The position numbers were made by a program, and so were the translations under genes. From Laguncularia racemosa (Eukaryota > Streptophyta > Magnoliopsida > Myrtales > Combretaceae), in NCBI GenBank assembly GCA_037954665.1, contig JBBMOL010000117.1, forward strand, positions 1,984,001-2,048,000: a DNA stretch of 64,000 nucleotides. The letters run 5' to 3'. Shown piece by piece: positions 11,901 through 21,166 of this stretch (position 1 is its first letter; every line of letters starts with the position of its first letter). A model generated the notes under the pieces. The model saw nothing but the letters and a program-made list of their open reading frames with translations. It did no database searches and was not told the DNA's origin.

Positions 11901-14900
11901 CATGTTGGGGATGGCCCAAGTGCCATCATTTGCATAAAGCACCTGTGTTACACATGAGAATAGCTGATGCTCACAATTTTGAGTCACCCCTTTTGAACAT
12001 GTTTATGAACATAAGAAGAAAAGGAGTTTTTAACTCTGGTTGTCTTGTTAAGTTAAGGGTTAATGTTGTCTTAAGTAAGTCAGGGTCATGTGTTGTATGT
12101 AAAAAATTGTGTTTGTCTTGTTAACATGTATGTCTGTTAATTTGGTTATGTATTGCTATAGTAAGTGTTGTGGTTAGGGATTGTATATGGCATGTAATTA
12201 GTGGCAGAGAGGGAAGTTGGCATTTGGGTAGTGGGCTGATAGTGTGGAATGTTACCAGCAGTTATGCACTTCCCGTAAACTGCCTTGTACTTTGTTTAAC
12301 AGGAGCTTTGGCTCCAGAAACAAAGTGTCCAGTAATTACTCCTTATTTTGGCTATCAACTAGAGATCATTGGGTTCTCTTCAATGAGCCCAAACTAACTT
12401 TAACCATAGGAAAGCGCAGTAAAAAAACTCTCAAACCTATTATTGAGCATGACATTATTGTGAATCAAGTAAATACTAGAGCTTTAGTTCAATCCTATAC
12501 CAACCTGTCTCCCAGACACATAATTAAAAGAAAGAATTGTTAATGGTCAAAGTGATGAGAGGATATAAAAGATGAAATCAAAAAAATTATAAATGGTTAA
12601 AAAGTAATACTGCTAAAAAGATTTAACAGAAAAGAATTATAAATGGCAAAATGTATTATGAATGAAAAATTATCATTGATAAAACCTTTCAAAATTATAT
12701 ATATAATAAAAGCCCTACATCATGCACAGATTTTAATTTAAAGTATATATATATATATGTATTTATGAAAATAATAGATTTATTTAATGCATGTTCAAAA
12801 AACCGTTTTAGATATAATATAATTACCATTATTTAATTGAAACTATTGGTTTTATATGACTAATAGTAGTCTTTCTACAATTATATATGAAAGTTATGTC
12901 ATTTAGAAGAATTACAACTCTTTAAAAGAATCTAAAGTTATGTTATCTATTATATTAAAGCCCCAAGCACCACTTAGGTGTCTTAGATGCTTTTGACAAA
13001 ATATATATGTTCTTGGAAAATTAATTTAGGAAGTAATAACTTCCACAACACACTATGCCACTGTCCCAGTTCATACTCCAACTCCTCTTTCATTACCAGA
13101 ACTTCTGAAACCTAAAATCCAATGTCCCAATACTATCAATAATTCCAATGGCTCTCTATATTCTATGGTTGTTTTTCTCATCGATTATCAGTCTTATCTA
13201 AATTCCATTTAATTCCGTATTACATAATATATATTTAAATGTGGGGGAATTAATAAAGGGTAGTGGCAATTTCTTTCTCTATGGGACAAACAACATAAAA
13301 GGATTATTCTATACTCATTTCCGTAATTATTTTATATTCAATATTGAGCAATTCAAATATTTTTTATTTAACATATGCATTGCATGTGCACGTCGCTCTA
13401 GTTTTATATTAAGCCATTTAGGGGTTGCACCTCTTGTCATTTTTACACAAATGTTTTAATACATAGTTGTAAAACAGAATTGTTAGTGACCAAAAGATAT
13501 TAGTAAAAAAAATGTGATTGATAAAAATTATAAATTATAAATAGTCAAAAGATATTATAAAAAGGCATAAGTAGTAAATGGGTATAAATGACAAAAGCCT
13601 TTGAAATTACATACTATAATAGATAACAGAAGTATGTTCTTTTCATGTGTTTTGGGTTAGTACTGTTGTATTGGGTACTTATCCTATGAATATTTGTCTT
13701 GGTTTGATGGTCCATGCTTCCCTAATATTAGAAGGCAGTTGTTATTTCAGTTACAAGAAGCCTGTACAAAGGGAGAAACAGTGTCAATGAAAATTCATTA
13801 GTGAAATTGGAGAAAAAATTTGAGTCAAGAAACAAAGATTTTTGGTTCCTTTTTTTAGTAAAAAGCAAAAGAATAGTTCACTCTGTGCACACCACATAGC
13901 TGTGGTGGTTTTTTTTTTTTTTGTTCTTTTTTAGTGGTTCCTTGTTACCTTACACCAACCCATAACTTGATCCAAACTCCATTGTATGACACAAACTCTT
14001 CCTTTAATTGTCGACAGAGGCCATAGCTGCAATTGTACCATTACATCCAGACAAATAAACTACCCTACACCCAAGTATTATTGTAGTCTAACTTATGTTG
14101 TGCAGGTTTTAGAAGAAGTGGCCTTGGTAATGCTACAAGACCTCAAGCAATTTGTCATGAGAGTGTATAGCACCAGATATCTCTTAAGATAAGGTAAAAA
14201 ATTCAGAATAAGTAATTCAACTCCCTATTCATTATAGAATGATAGCCCAACAAGCATACTAAAGAATTGGGTAAATCACATAATTGATGCCCAATGTTCT
14301 CCTTCATGCATTTGTTGACCAAGAGCTCCATCCATTTCTAAATAGGCAAATTTATGAATATAATTGCAAACATTAGGCATTTCTTGCATCTAAATAAGAT
14401 TTTGGGTTACTTACCCAAAAAAAGGTTTTGGGTTGTCAATACCACAAACCTCGAACAAAGCTAAGGTTGCAAAGTTGGTGTTGAAGGATGATCTTTTCCC
14501 TTAATGCTACATGCTCATATGACAAAGCATGCATCATAAACATGGATGGGGCACATGGTGCACACAAGGTAATTTCAGTGTATGGGGACTGATTCATGCA
14601 GAAAAAATTTGGCTTTATTTGGATCATTGCACCCTACCATAACTTGGAAGTGCATGGCAGCTAACCGCAAAAAGTAGTTTCCCTTGCTTCTATTGACCCT
14701 TGATTATTCTAATAAATAGACAAGTATACAGACAAACATAGACAACCACAGTCAACTTTTCAATGCAATACCTCCTTGCTTTTCACATACGATAAGAACC
14801 TGAGCACCTCATTCTAAGGCTACCTTGACTTTTGCTGGTTACATATGAAATTTCCCAGTTTATACAATCTGGCAACCAGAAAATAGAACCTTTCATTTTT

Positions 14901-16657
14901 AATCTACTATAAAACTGCACTTGCCTTCATCAGTGGCCCAACCACTCCATCAATTCTTTTGTATTTCACCAAGCATTCTCTATAAAACCACTTTGGATTG
15001 ATCCTAGCCATAGGTTTTTTCCATCATTTTCTAATCCTCAATTCACTGTCATTATCTCTCCCATTTAAGGTCATCGTGTGATTCAATAAGAGTTCCCTTT
15101 CACCAGTCATGCTCATTCTCCTTAATGTTCTGTCCTTTAGCTGTCAATTGTGATCTTCAAAAATCAGAATAACAAGTGGGTCTGTCTCAACATCCCTCGC
15201 ATGTGGTTTGTTGTTTGGTTTTCTCCACACATGGGTTTCTCACTCATGGTGCAATTCTCATATTAGAGTTCCCTTGGCCTTAGATCCAAATAGAATAATA
15301 CCTGTCACCTAGTAATAACTCTCATACATTTGTCCTCAGCCATTGTAAGGCAGCCTCTTTCACTTGTTATGGTGTTAAGACACTTTTTATTTTTAATAAT
15401 CAATATTAAAGTTTATTTTTAATAATCAATATTAAGGTTTACTACTTATTACCAAATCAAGAATGTTCACCCAAATTTTCATATTCAACTTTTCCATCTA
15501 TCAGTTGTTTCTTGCTCTAACAACATGTATAACAGATAGTGTATATACATGCCCCATTCATACTTGACAAGAGAGTTAAGGAACATAAGCATTTCTAGTA
15601 AAAAAGCATCTCTAACGGACAACAACAATAAACATCATGTAACTCAAAACCCAAGAAACAATCAGAGTCTTAACTAGATTTTCAACTTTAAATTCCACTA
15701 CCATGAGCAAAATGAACTTCCTCAATGTACTTACAAATCAATCCTATGCTGAACAGTCCATCAAATGAAGAAATACACACTATAGCCAACTAGATAGATA
15801 TATCTGATTATATCAGTATTTTGCAATTTGGCCTCTGAACTCCACTTTTGTATATTTAAGCCGTCATTTCAAACATAATGCACTTCCACAATTGATGGCA
15901 CGTAACTGTCACGGGACATTTTGGATCATATTTTTTCCATATGCAATCCAAGTGGGGGTGGCAATTCCTATTAAAGATCATCTTCAGGTTTCATTTCACG
16001 TTAAATGCTACCGTATGAAAAGTACCTAAAACAAATCATTCACTCTAAGTAATTAGTTTATTTTTACAATATCAATTTGTAACACATTTTACCATGTAAA
16101 AGCTAGTTATATCAGTTTCAAATTTGGTCTCAAATTCCATTGTGTTCAATTTAAGCCACAAGGCATGGAAACAGCCTCTTAGCAAAATGTATGGGCAAGA
16201 TTGCCCTCTTTTTACTTCGCAGAAACTGGAAGTGCTTTGAGCACTTTCACGTTTTCTTATCGTGTTAGCTATAACTAAAAGGCATAAAACGTTAAACGGG
16301 GCCCATACTTCACGATCAAGTAATATAGACACTAAATTGCAATAAGGAATTTGACACCAAATTATTCCTATTCTAGTACAAGCAATACGAAGCAGAGTTG
16401 AATTCAATTCGTTGCCATTGACGATTTCATTATACCTGTTTGTACTGAAACTCAATCGTGTAAGACAATAGCATGGGACTGATATCGCTAGCATCTGGTC
16501 TAGATACGGACACGATCATCGCCTTCGGCAACTCATCGAAAATCCGAGCCGGTTCGACACGAAACGAAGGCGTCGATGTTAGATTTGACGGTTCCGGTTG
16601 CATCGGGAAGTAACGGTGTCCGCCGCCGGCGGGCATTAACTGCTCCGTTTCCATCAT
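2817..16657 (-). CDS. PLDZ: Phospholipase D zeta (PX-PH-PLD type), 5' part, exons 1-4
   Basis: The gene encodes the N-terminal third or less of a PX/PH-type phospholipase D, which hydrolyses phosphatidylcholine to phosphatidic acid and choline on membranes. In plants the family acts in lipid turnover, auxin transport and phosphate-starvation responses. Four exons join in frame with GT-AG introns: 16657-16436, 3417-3316, 3169-3054 and 2958-2817. The product starts MMETEQLMPAGGG and runs through PKAMIVSVSRPDASDIS, KWHLLKKASDVLYLHFALKK, VKEWLQNLGIGD, LPVIRPALGRQQSISDRAK and LNHFLGNMDIVNSRE. This is the PX domain region and its linker as in Arabidopsis PLD zeta 1/2. The PH domain and both HKD catalytic motifs lie beyond the left edge. 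An alternative ATG sits one codon downstream at 16654. Intron 1 is about 13 kb because of nested transposons. Nothing in exons 1-4 is broken, so the gene is probably functional. PLDZ1 versus PLDZ2 cannot be decided here. Confidence 0.93.
3054..3169 (-). other. PLDZ: PLDZ exon 3
   Basis: This exon has 116 nt, 38 codons plus two bases, and encodes VKEWLQNLGIGDQTPMVH, an acidic DDDEVDDE stretch and HHDESAKN. The acceptor is CATTAAG and the donor GTGACTAC. The arginine codon is split across intron 3. Confidence 0.92.
3316..3417 (-). other. PLDZ: PLDZ exon 2
   Basis: This exon has 34 codons between the acceptor TGCTTTAG and the donor GTTGATC, phase 0 at both ends. It encodes FKWHLLKKASDVLYLHF and FALKKRAFIEEIHEKQEQ, core PX-domain sequence of plant PLD zeta. 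Confidence 0.92.
3418..3784. other. Start of intron 1 (3' side), no gene seen
   Basis: This is plain AT-rich intron sequence between exon 2 and the old gypsy element. The last five bases (3780-3784, CAAAC) are the left target-site duplication of that element. Confidence 0.6.
3785..4405 (+). repeat. 5' LTR of old gypsy element
   Basis: The LTR starts TGTTAAGGTCC and ends CCTATAACA. Its first ~120 bases match 10913-11036 and its second half matches 13630-13991. It holds a diverged internal duplication: the CCATGCTTCCATC / GGAGGCAGTTTTTAT block at about 4000-4105 is repeated at about 4136-4240. Confidence 0.8.
4409..4420 (+). promoter_or_regulatory. Primer-binding site (tRNA-Met type) of old gypsy
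   Basis: CGGTATCAGAGC lies three bases after the LTR end. It resembles the tRNA-Met complementary PBS common in plant gypsy elements, with the first base mutated. Confidence 0.7.
4430..5113 (+). pseudogene. gag remnant of old gypsy (5' part)
   Basis: Eroded frames give RFSRFHMASDPMAWLKTCEH and a following FFCNQHATKKKEVAQVS. These align with the capsid region of the younger element at about 6020-6130 (DPIGWMSRCEHFFRHQ). Several stops and frameshifts are present. The remnant is cut by the younger insertion at 5114-5118 and resumes after 10641. Confidence 0.75.
5119..5753 (+). repeat. 5' LTR of the younger gypsy
   Basis: This 635-bp LTR starts TGTTATACGCG and ends CCTATAACA, directly after the duplication ATATG. 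It matches 10002-10636 throughout without length change. An open frame of 136 codons inside it appears unconstrained (see rejected items). Confidence 0.93.
5757..5769 (+). promoter_or_regulatory. Primer-binding site, tRNA-Met type
   Basis: TGGTATCAGAGCC lies three bases after the 5' LTR, the standard PBS of many plant gypsy and copia elements, complementary to the 3' end of initiator tRNA-Met. Confidence 0.92.
5774..9970 (+). pseudogene. gag-pol polyprotein of younger gypsy, broken
   Basis: The frame opens at the ATG 5774 (MSNDIKQLQQQF). Capsid-like sequence follows near 6030-6350 (DPIGWMSRCEHFF, EYQQRFTQ). A zinc knuckle CFNCDEPFSIRHHC lies near 6643, and protease LIDSGSTHSF near 6860. RT spans about 7330-8080 (FCMDYKVLN, MPFGLTNAPSTFQ, catalytic FFDDIL), and RNase H about 8200-8560 (IECDASEGG, LTAYEKEL). 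Integrase spans about 8790-9420 (CEICQ, MDFIEGLP, DHFSKYAHF, SDRDATF, YYPQSDGQTEV). The end, about 9760-9970, has VKIHPVFHVSYLKK. At least ten stops and a few frameshifts break it, for example at 5984, 6200, 7020, 7305, 7824 and around 8080. Many are consistent with C-to-T decay of CAA, CAG, CGA or TGG codons. The chromodomain-like tail is disrupted compared with the copy at 1265. Confidence 0.9.
9430..9465 (+). repeat. CCA/poly-C tract inside integrase region
   Basis: A run of CCACCACC followed by about 18 consecutive C sits between the integrase core and its C-terminal domain. In frame it would encode poly-His then poly-Pro. It looks like slippage expansion after inactivation, or possibly an assembly-sensitive homopolymer. 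Confidence 0.7.
9988..10001 (+). promoter_or_regulatory. Polypurine tract of younger gypsy
   Basis: AAGGAGGGAACCCA lies immediately before the 3' LTR, the expected plus-strand priming site. Confidence 0.7.
10002..10636 (+). repeat. 3' LTR of the younger gypsy
   Basis: This 635-bp copy of 5119-5753 ends CCTATAACA just before the duplicated ATATG. Most differences between the two copies are transitions. Confidence 0.93.
10642..10912 (+). pseudogene. gag remnant of old gypsy (3' part, zinc knuckle)
   Basis: After the right duplication the old gag resumes with a decayed zinc knuckle (EGTKFNCDKPFVNGHRSKKL). It aligns with the knuckle of the younger element (KGLCFNCDEPF). Two of the metal-binding cysteines are lost. 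It then passes directly into a purine tract (GGAGGGAGTAA) and the 3' LTR. The whole of pol is therefore deleted. Confidence 0.7.
10913..11036 (+). repeat. 3' LTR of old gypsy, first part
   Basis: The sequence starts TGTTAATGTCCTACAACC and matches the start of the 5' LTR at 3785. It breaks off at ...TAAGCA where the Helitron-like unit begins, and continues at 13624. Confidence 0.78.
11355..11580. repeat. Tandem unit 1 of ~212 bp (unit 2 starts ~11566)
   Basis: The unit runs from ATTGCAACTCATCTAT through CATTTGCATAAAACACTGG and ATAATTAAAAGAAAGAA to ATAAATGGCAAAAT. Unit 2 starts at about 11566 with ATTGCAACTCCTCCATA, continues after the MITE at 11918 and after the solo LTR at 12508, and ends near 12650 with ATAAATGGCAAAAT. 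Related sequence recurs at about 13470-13620 and 20090-20240. Confidence 0.65.
11584..11917. mobile_element. MITE with CCATCCCCAA inverted ends
   Basis: The ends are inverted repeats: ACCATCCCCAATGCTAAGAA on the left, and on the right the reverse complement reads GGGCCATCCCCAACATGAGA. AAG flanks both sides, consistent with a 3-bp duplication. The empty site is visible in the neighbouring tandem unit (CTATAAGTACCATCATTTG). The interior is AT-rich and non-coding. The short duplication points to a CACTA- or PIF/Harbinger-like helper, but I cannot choose. Confidence 0.65.
11946..12502 (+). mobile_element. Solo LTR of a related Ty3/gypsy
   Basis: This is a 557-bp LTR starting TGTTACACATGAG and ending CCTATACCA. 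A perfect 5-bp duplication ACCTG flanks it (11941-11945 and 12503-12507). It carries the family block GAGATCATTGGGTTCTC followed by a GAGCCCAAAC motif, as in the LTRs at 5119 and 1494. No internal sequence is present, so it arose by recombination between two LTRs. Confidence 0.88.
12946..13401 (+). mobile_element. Small Helitron-like unit
   Basis: The unit begins TCTATTATATTAAAGCCCC, ends GCACGTCGCTCTAG, and sits between A (12945) and T (13402). Before the CTAG lies GCATTGCATGTGCA, which can fold back imperfectly. The first nine bases (TCTATTATA) match the start of the larger unit read from 13623. It is about 456 bp and non-coding. Confidence 0.4.
13624..13991 (+). repeat. 3' LTR of old gypsy, second part
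   Basis: The TGGTCCATGCTTCCCTAATAT block and what follows match 3999-4105 of the 5' LTR. It ends GTATGACA before the duplicated CAAAC at 13992-13996. Poly-T at about 13907-13922. Confidence 0.78.
13997..16435. other. Remainder of PLDZ intron 1, no gene seen
   Basis: This is ordinary AT-rich intron DNA. The only structure I see is a short tandem duplication at about 15385-15440 (two ~26-bp units, TTTTTAATAATCAATATTAA). The donor of intron 1 (GTATAATG on the minus strand) is at its right end. Confidence 0.6.
16436..16657 (-). other. PLDZ: PLDZ exon 1 (coding part)
   Basis: This exon has 74 codons from the ATG at 16657 to CAG at 16436, followed by the donor GTATAATG. It encodes the variable N-terminus and the first strands of the PX domain (SVSRPDASDISPMLLSYTIE). 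It ends in phase 0. A second ATG follows immediately. Confidence 0.92.
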
Positions 16658-16940
16658 GACCAAAATTCAAATTATGATCAATTAATTATTTCGATCAGTT
16701 GAAATTCAAGCGGTTCGCTTTGAATTAAGAGAACAAGATCGTGGAGAGAGAGAGAGAGAGAGAGAGAGCTGTTGAATTCGGTTTAGTTCGGATTTGGATT
16801 CGATCAGCGATGAGAGAGGGCCAAGGAGGATTAACGGCAAACGGAAGAATAAAGAAAGACAGGAGAGAGAAAGAGAGGAAATCAGTTTTGATTTGTACAT
16901 CCAACTTTCGGTCCCGTTACGCCACTTAGAGTTGTGCAAT
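16658..16940 (-). promoter_or_regulatory. PLDZ 5' leader / proximal promoter with CT microsatellite
   Basis: Upstream of the ATG on the minus strand lies pyrimidine-rich sequence with a (CT)n run of about 13 repeats (plus coordinates about 16743-16769). Such runs are common in plant 5' leaders. I cannot fix the transcription start. A MITE begins about 0.1 kb further upstream. Confidence 0.5.
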
Positions 16941-17044
16941 AATAAAAAGGAAAAAATAATAATAAATCATACTTTTTTAAAACTAATCAAATATTTTATA
17001 AGTCGGCAAAATATCAAACATTTTATTAAAAAAAAATTCCTAAC

Positions 17045-17710
17045 TAATAAGGATAGACAAAAAAAACTGATCAAACCAAATTAATTTGTAAACTGAACTA
17101 AAGTAAATAAAAAATATGATTTCTTTTGCAATTTAGTTTGAAATTTTTCAATTTAAACAAAATAAAAAATTCACTATTAATTTGGAAAAGTAATCCAAAC
17201 TAAACCGTAAAACCTAATTAAACCATTTTAAAAAATATATAATGACATTTTATTTATAATTAAAAAATTATTATAATATAACAATTAAAAAAATTAATTT
17301 ACCTTTATTTAAATTTTATGACTATAATTTAACAAATATGTATATAGGTTAACTCAAATTTTTTATTATATACTAGCTTAATAAATAAATTAATTATATT
17401 AAACATTTAAAATCTTTTAGTTGCATAAATATTAGCTTTTTTAATCTCTTATATAATATTAATATATATTATTATTAAATAATTTAATACTATTTATATG
17501 AGATTATATATTAAACAAATATATTTTTTTAGAAAACAAAATATGATTTAATTTCTAAACCAAACTAAAATTTATGGTTTAAAAAAATATAAAATCAAAC
17601 TAAGGTTCAATTTAAATCGATAAAAAACCAAACCACATTTTCATTATTCGGTTCGCTTTTGAAAAAAAAAACTGAATCAATTTAATCCGCATTCATTAGT
17701 AAAAGAAAAA
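17045..17710. mobile_element. MITE-like repeat, copy A
   Basis: This copy has about 0.66 kb of AT-rich sequence with ends related by inversion: GATCAAACCAAATTAATTTG near the left and CATTATTCGGTTCGCTTTTG near the right, built from AAACCAAACC / GGTTTGGTT. It is a diverged direct copy of 18530-19140. Shared blocks include TATAATTAAAAAATT, CAAATATGTATAT, TTAAACAAATATA and TTTATGGTTTAAAAAA. No coding sequence. It lies roughly 0.4 kb upstream of the PLDZ start codon. Confidence 0.6.
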
Positions 17711-18529
17711 AAAGAATTTATTTTAAATTTCTTTCGTTTATCCATTTATCTACAAGCCTAATAAAGAAAGAAAATCCTTTTGTGTTCTCAACCTAGGTTT
17801 ATACATATAACATTCTTGTATTGTCAAAACCGACTCTTCCATTCATTCTAGAAGTCTTAGGTTTTTTCTCGCCAGCATCCAGTTTTGCATACTTTTGTCC
17901 GGTTCACGTCAAATCCACCTTACCCTTCCCCTTTTTCTTCCCCAAAACAGTACCATACATAATACAATTATTGACCAAAAGGGTAATGAAACATGATTCA
18001 TCCCACTAAAAATTTGTATGACTAAGTTATAATGGCCTTGACTACCTTACTTTTACTAACAAAGCAAAACAAGTGCGTTTGATTCATATGTTTTAAAAAT
18101 AAGTTAAAATCAAATGCTATACAATATTTCGATTTAACAAATTTATTTAAAAAGAGTTATAATTAATATAATAACAATGTATAATTGTAAATTTTTGTAA
18201 ATATATATATAATGTTAGTACTATTATTTAGAACATATATTGAATAATGCAGTTTTTTTATGAACATCAGTATTTTTTTTCTTTCTCATATTATAGTAAA
18301 CTATTTAAAGTCTCATCATATGTAGGTTTCAATTTAAAATATATATACATTTATGAAAATAATAAATTTAATTAAATGATTATCACAATTAGTATAATAA
18401 TAATAAATATTCATAAATTATTTTGAATCTAATCTAATTACTATCATTTAATTTAAACTATTACCACATGCTTACTTCACTTATTGCATATTCACTTGGA
18501 GGAAATAACTATTTCATGTCTCCTCATTC
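17711..18529. other. Intergenic, no feature supported
   Basis: This is AT-rich sequence between the two MITE copies. A less AT-rich patch at about 17800-17990 shows no recognisable coding. Confidence 0.5.
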
Positions 18530-19140
18530 TAGGAATGGACAAAATAACTAGCTAAATCAAACCAAACCAAAAATTTATGGTTACTTTAAGGAGATAATTC
18601 GAATTAAACCATAAAATCAAACCAAATCATGTTGAAAAAATATAATAATATTTTACTTGTAATTAAAAAATTCTTTATTATAATATAATATTTAAAAAAC
18701 TAGATTACTTTTATTAAAACGTGTATGTATTTAAATTTTATATCACCATAAATATAGCAAATATGTATATGAATTGACTTAAAATTTATTCTATATACTA
18801 GATTGAGAAAAAAATTAGTTATATTGAACGTTTAATATCTTTTACTTGTTTGAATATTCATTTTATCAATCTCTTATTTAATATTAGTATATGTTATCAT
18901 TAATTAAATTTAGTATTGCTTTTATGAAATTATATGTTAAACAAATATACACTATTAGAAAAAAAAATATGGTTTAATCCATAAAACAAACCAAAATTTT
19001 ATGGTTTAAAAAAGTTCCAAAACTGAATTGTTTGGTTTGGCTTGAAGTGATAAAAAAACCAAATTGCATTTTTATGGTTTGGTTTGATTCGATTCAAAGG
19101 AAAAATCAAATCAAACAGAACCACAACCACCTTTATTTCA
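18530..19140. mobile_element. MITE-like repeat, copy B
   Basis: This is the better-preserved copy of the family. The left end has AAATCAAACCAAACCAAAAA and the right end ATGGTTTGGTTTGATTCGAT, which are inverted repeats of each other. The interior parallels copy A block by block. I could not define the target duplication. Confidence 0.65.
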
Positions 19141-19149
19141 TATGATACT

Positions 19150-19750
19150 ATTATTACGATGTTTAATCATAATAGCAATTCCCTGTGAATTACTATTACA
19201 TAAAATAATAAATAGCAATTTATGCTTCCACTTTCATAAATTGTTAATCAATTATCCATTCATCATCTTTTTATAAATAACCATACTTTGCAGACAATGC
19301 ATCACTAAACATCATCTATCCATCATAAGCAATGTAATAAATATTGTGCTATTACTAAGAATATAAAAGATATTTTGATTTTTTTATTCTAATTAATTCT
19401 CTATTTTTTATGTCAACTAAATAATAAAATAAGTATGTAATAGCTATTACAATTCTATTACATTTATATTGAATTACAATTTAATTTCCACTTTATTCCA
19501 TTTAGTGAATTGAATTGTGAAATAAGGATGTAATGTAATAGTTATTACTAAGTAATGAAATAGAGTTGTGAAGATTGTCATTTGTTGACTTTAATTTTAA
19601 TGAAAGTATTTTTGAGGAAAAAATTAGCTATAGTATTACATTACTATTCATAATTTAAAGTAATGAATTATTATTTGATATTTTTTGTAATAGCGATTCT
19701 TTATAAAATCGTTATCATGGACTTAATATGCAACCAAATACTATAAGAGC
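19150..19750. mobile_element. MITE-like AT-rich repeat (GTAATAGC family)
   Basis: Many short, mutually inverted blocks of the type AATAGCAATTC and GTAATAGCTATTAC occur here. The right end AACCAAATA resembles the ends of common dicot MITEs. I find no exact TIR pair or duplication. Confidence 0.35.
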
Positions 19751-19839
19751 TTTTCCACAAAAAATATAGCTATAATAGGATATAGGTTGTATATGACCTC
19801 TGATAGTTTTTCAATAGTTGTATATGAAATGCTATATCA

Positions 19840-20250
19840 TTTAGAAAGGTTATAATATTTTAGAAATACTTGTCATTTTACATTAAACCATATAAGGGTT
19901 GTTGTAACTCTTGTCATTTTTTAGAGTGAGGACATGTCTCTTGAAAAAGTATAAATAACAAAAGCTCTAAAATCATATATTTCTAGAGTTATGTCATTTC
20001 ATGTTAGGTTATGTTAGGATTGTAACTATTGTCATTACACATATGACATGTTTCTTGAATACAAAGTTAGGGACAAAAAAAGAAGAAGAAGAAAAGAATG
20101 ACCAAAATGTATCATTAATGAAGAGTTGTACATAATAAAAAATAAACATTATAAGTAGTTAAACTTTTTTACATAAAGGTATTACTAATAAAGAGGTACG
20201 AATGGCAAAAGCTTTGGAAATTATATAATACTAAAAGGTATACCCATGTT
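19840..20250. repeat. Dispersed repeat related to the Helitron-like unit
   Basis: Blocks such as ACATTAAACCATATAAGGGT, GTTGTAACTCTTGTCATTTT and GGCAAAAGCTTTGGAAATTA recur from 13405-13623 and 12640-12710. Near the end there is a perfect hairpin ACCCAT-GTT-ATGGGT (20232-20246). It is probably an eroded Helitron terminus. Confidence 0.4.
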
Positions 20251-21166
20251 ATGGGTGCATAAATCTTGTATAAGGAAGATTTAACTGTTGTAGAGTAGAG
20301 CGATGAAGGAAAAATTAGAATTGTTGCATGAATTCAAGAAACAGGAGAGATCAAGTGAAAAAAAAAACGCTTGTTTTCTTACTTGTGTGCCTCTAATACA
20401 CATGTTGCATTGGAGAACATGAATGTGAACTCATTGTAAAAATGTGTGTTTTTTATTAAAGTGGTTTACAACTAGGAATATGCCCATATTCAAGACCATG
20501 AAACCCTTCACACCATGATCATGTACACTCCTTTTGTCACAAAGAGGTTTGCGATCAAGTATACACTTGTGAATCTCCAATTGATGCAAAAACATGTTTT
20601 TCTTTCACCTTTGTCTTTCGACGCTTTTGCAAACTACTCTAAGACAACTATAAGTTAGATTATCATTAGTTAGAATTCTAATATCAGTTGCTCATATAAT
20701 TGTAATTAGGTGTTGGATTAATAGGTTAGGTTGCAGTACATATAGTGTGACTCTAAGTACATGTTTACCTTATTTGCTACCTGTGTTTGTTAGATTAGTA
20801 TGTTGAATGAACTTAACACATATTAGATCTAATTTTGTATCATGCTTGTATGTGGCTTAGCATAGGGGCCAGAGTTGGTAAATCTCATGGGGTATTCCAA
20901 TGATCGGTATATGGCATTGTTTTAATAGAGTTGCACACTAAAATGATCTAGAATAAATTTAAGGGTATTAAGGTCATAAGTGGCAGCTCACAATACCATT
21001 TAAAAGTTGGAATGCAATGTTTGCTAAATGAAAGATAACTAAACTATTTTTGTGATTTAAATGCCGCATTACATGTGTGTACAATGATGTTTGTGGTACA
21101 CATATGTCTATGTGACACTCATGCATTAGACTTAGGCTCATTCTTTTTTTCTTTTTCAATTGTAGG

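Larger units (their letters stand above)
11037..13623 (-). mobile_element. Probable non-autonomous Helitron splitting the old 3' LTR
   Basis: Removing 11037-13623 rejoins the 3' LTR of the old gypsy. Read on the minus strand, the insert begins TCTATTATAGTATG, ends in CTAG, and sits between A and T. These are the marks of plant Helitrons: a TC start, a CTRR end, AT insertion and no target duplication. A hairpin-forming stretch is expected before the CTAG; GTGTGATGCACAATTG is present but imperfect. I see no Rep/helicase coding. The inside holds two ~212-bp tandem units (from about 11355 and 11566), the second of which received a MITE and a solo LTR, plus a smaller Helitron-like unit at 12946. 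Exact ends are inferred from comparison with the 5' LTR. Confidence 0.5.
3785..13991 (+). mobile_element. Old Ty3/gypsy element with later insertions, in PLDZ intron 1
   Basis: The element is bounded by LTRs beginning TGTTAAGGTCCT and TGTTAATGTCCT and ending in CA. A perfect 5-bp duplication CAAAC flanks it (3780-3784 and 13992-13996). Only gag pieces remain inside, so most of pol was deleted. A younger gypsy (5119-10636) sits in gag and a Helitron-like unit (11037-13623) splits the 3' LTR. Without these two insertions the element would be about 2.1 kb. It is antisense to PLDZ. Confidence 0.85.

Noticed and set aside
16741..17084. Plus-strand frames rich in Arg and Glu opposite PLDZ exon 1
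   Set aside because: They arise from the GA microsatellite and neighbouring purine-rich DNA, which is the antisense of the PLDZ leader.
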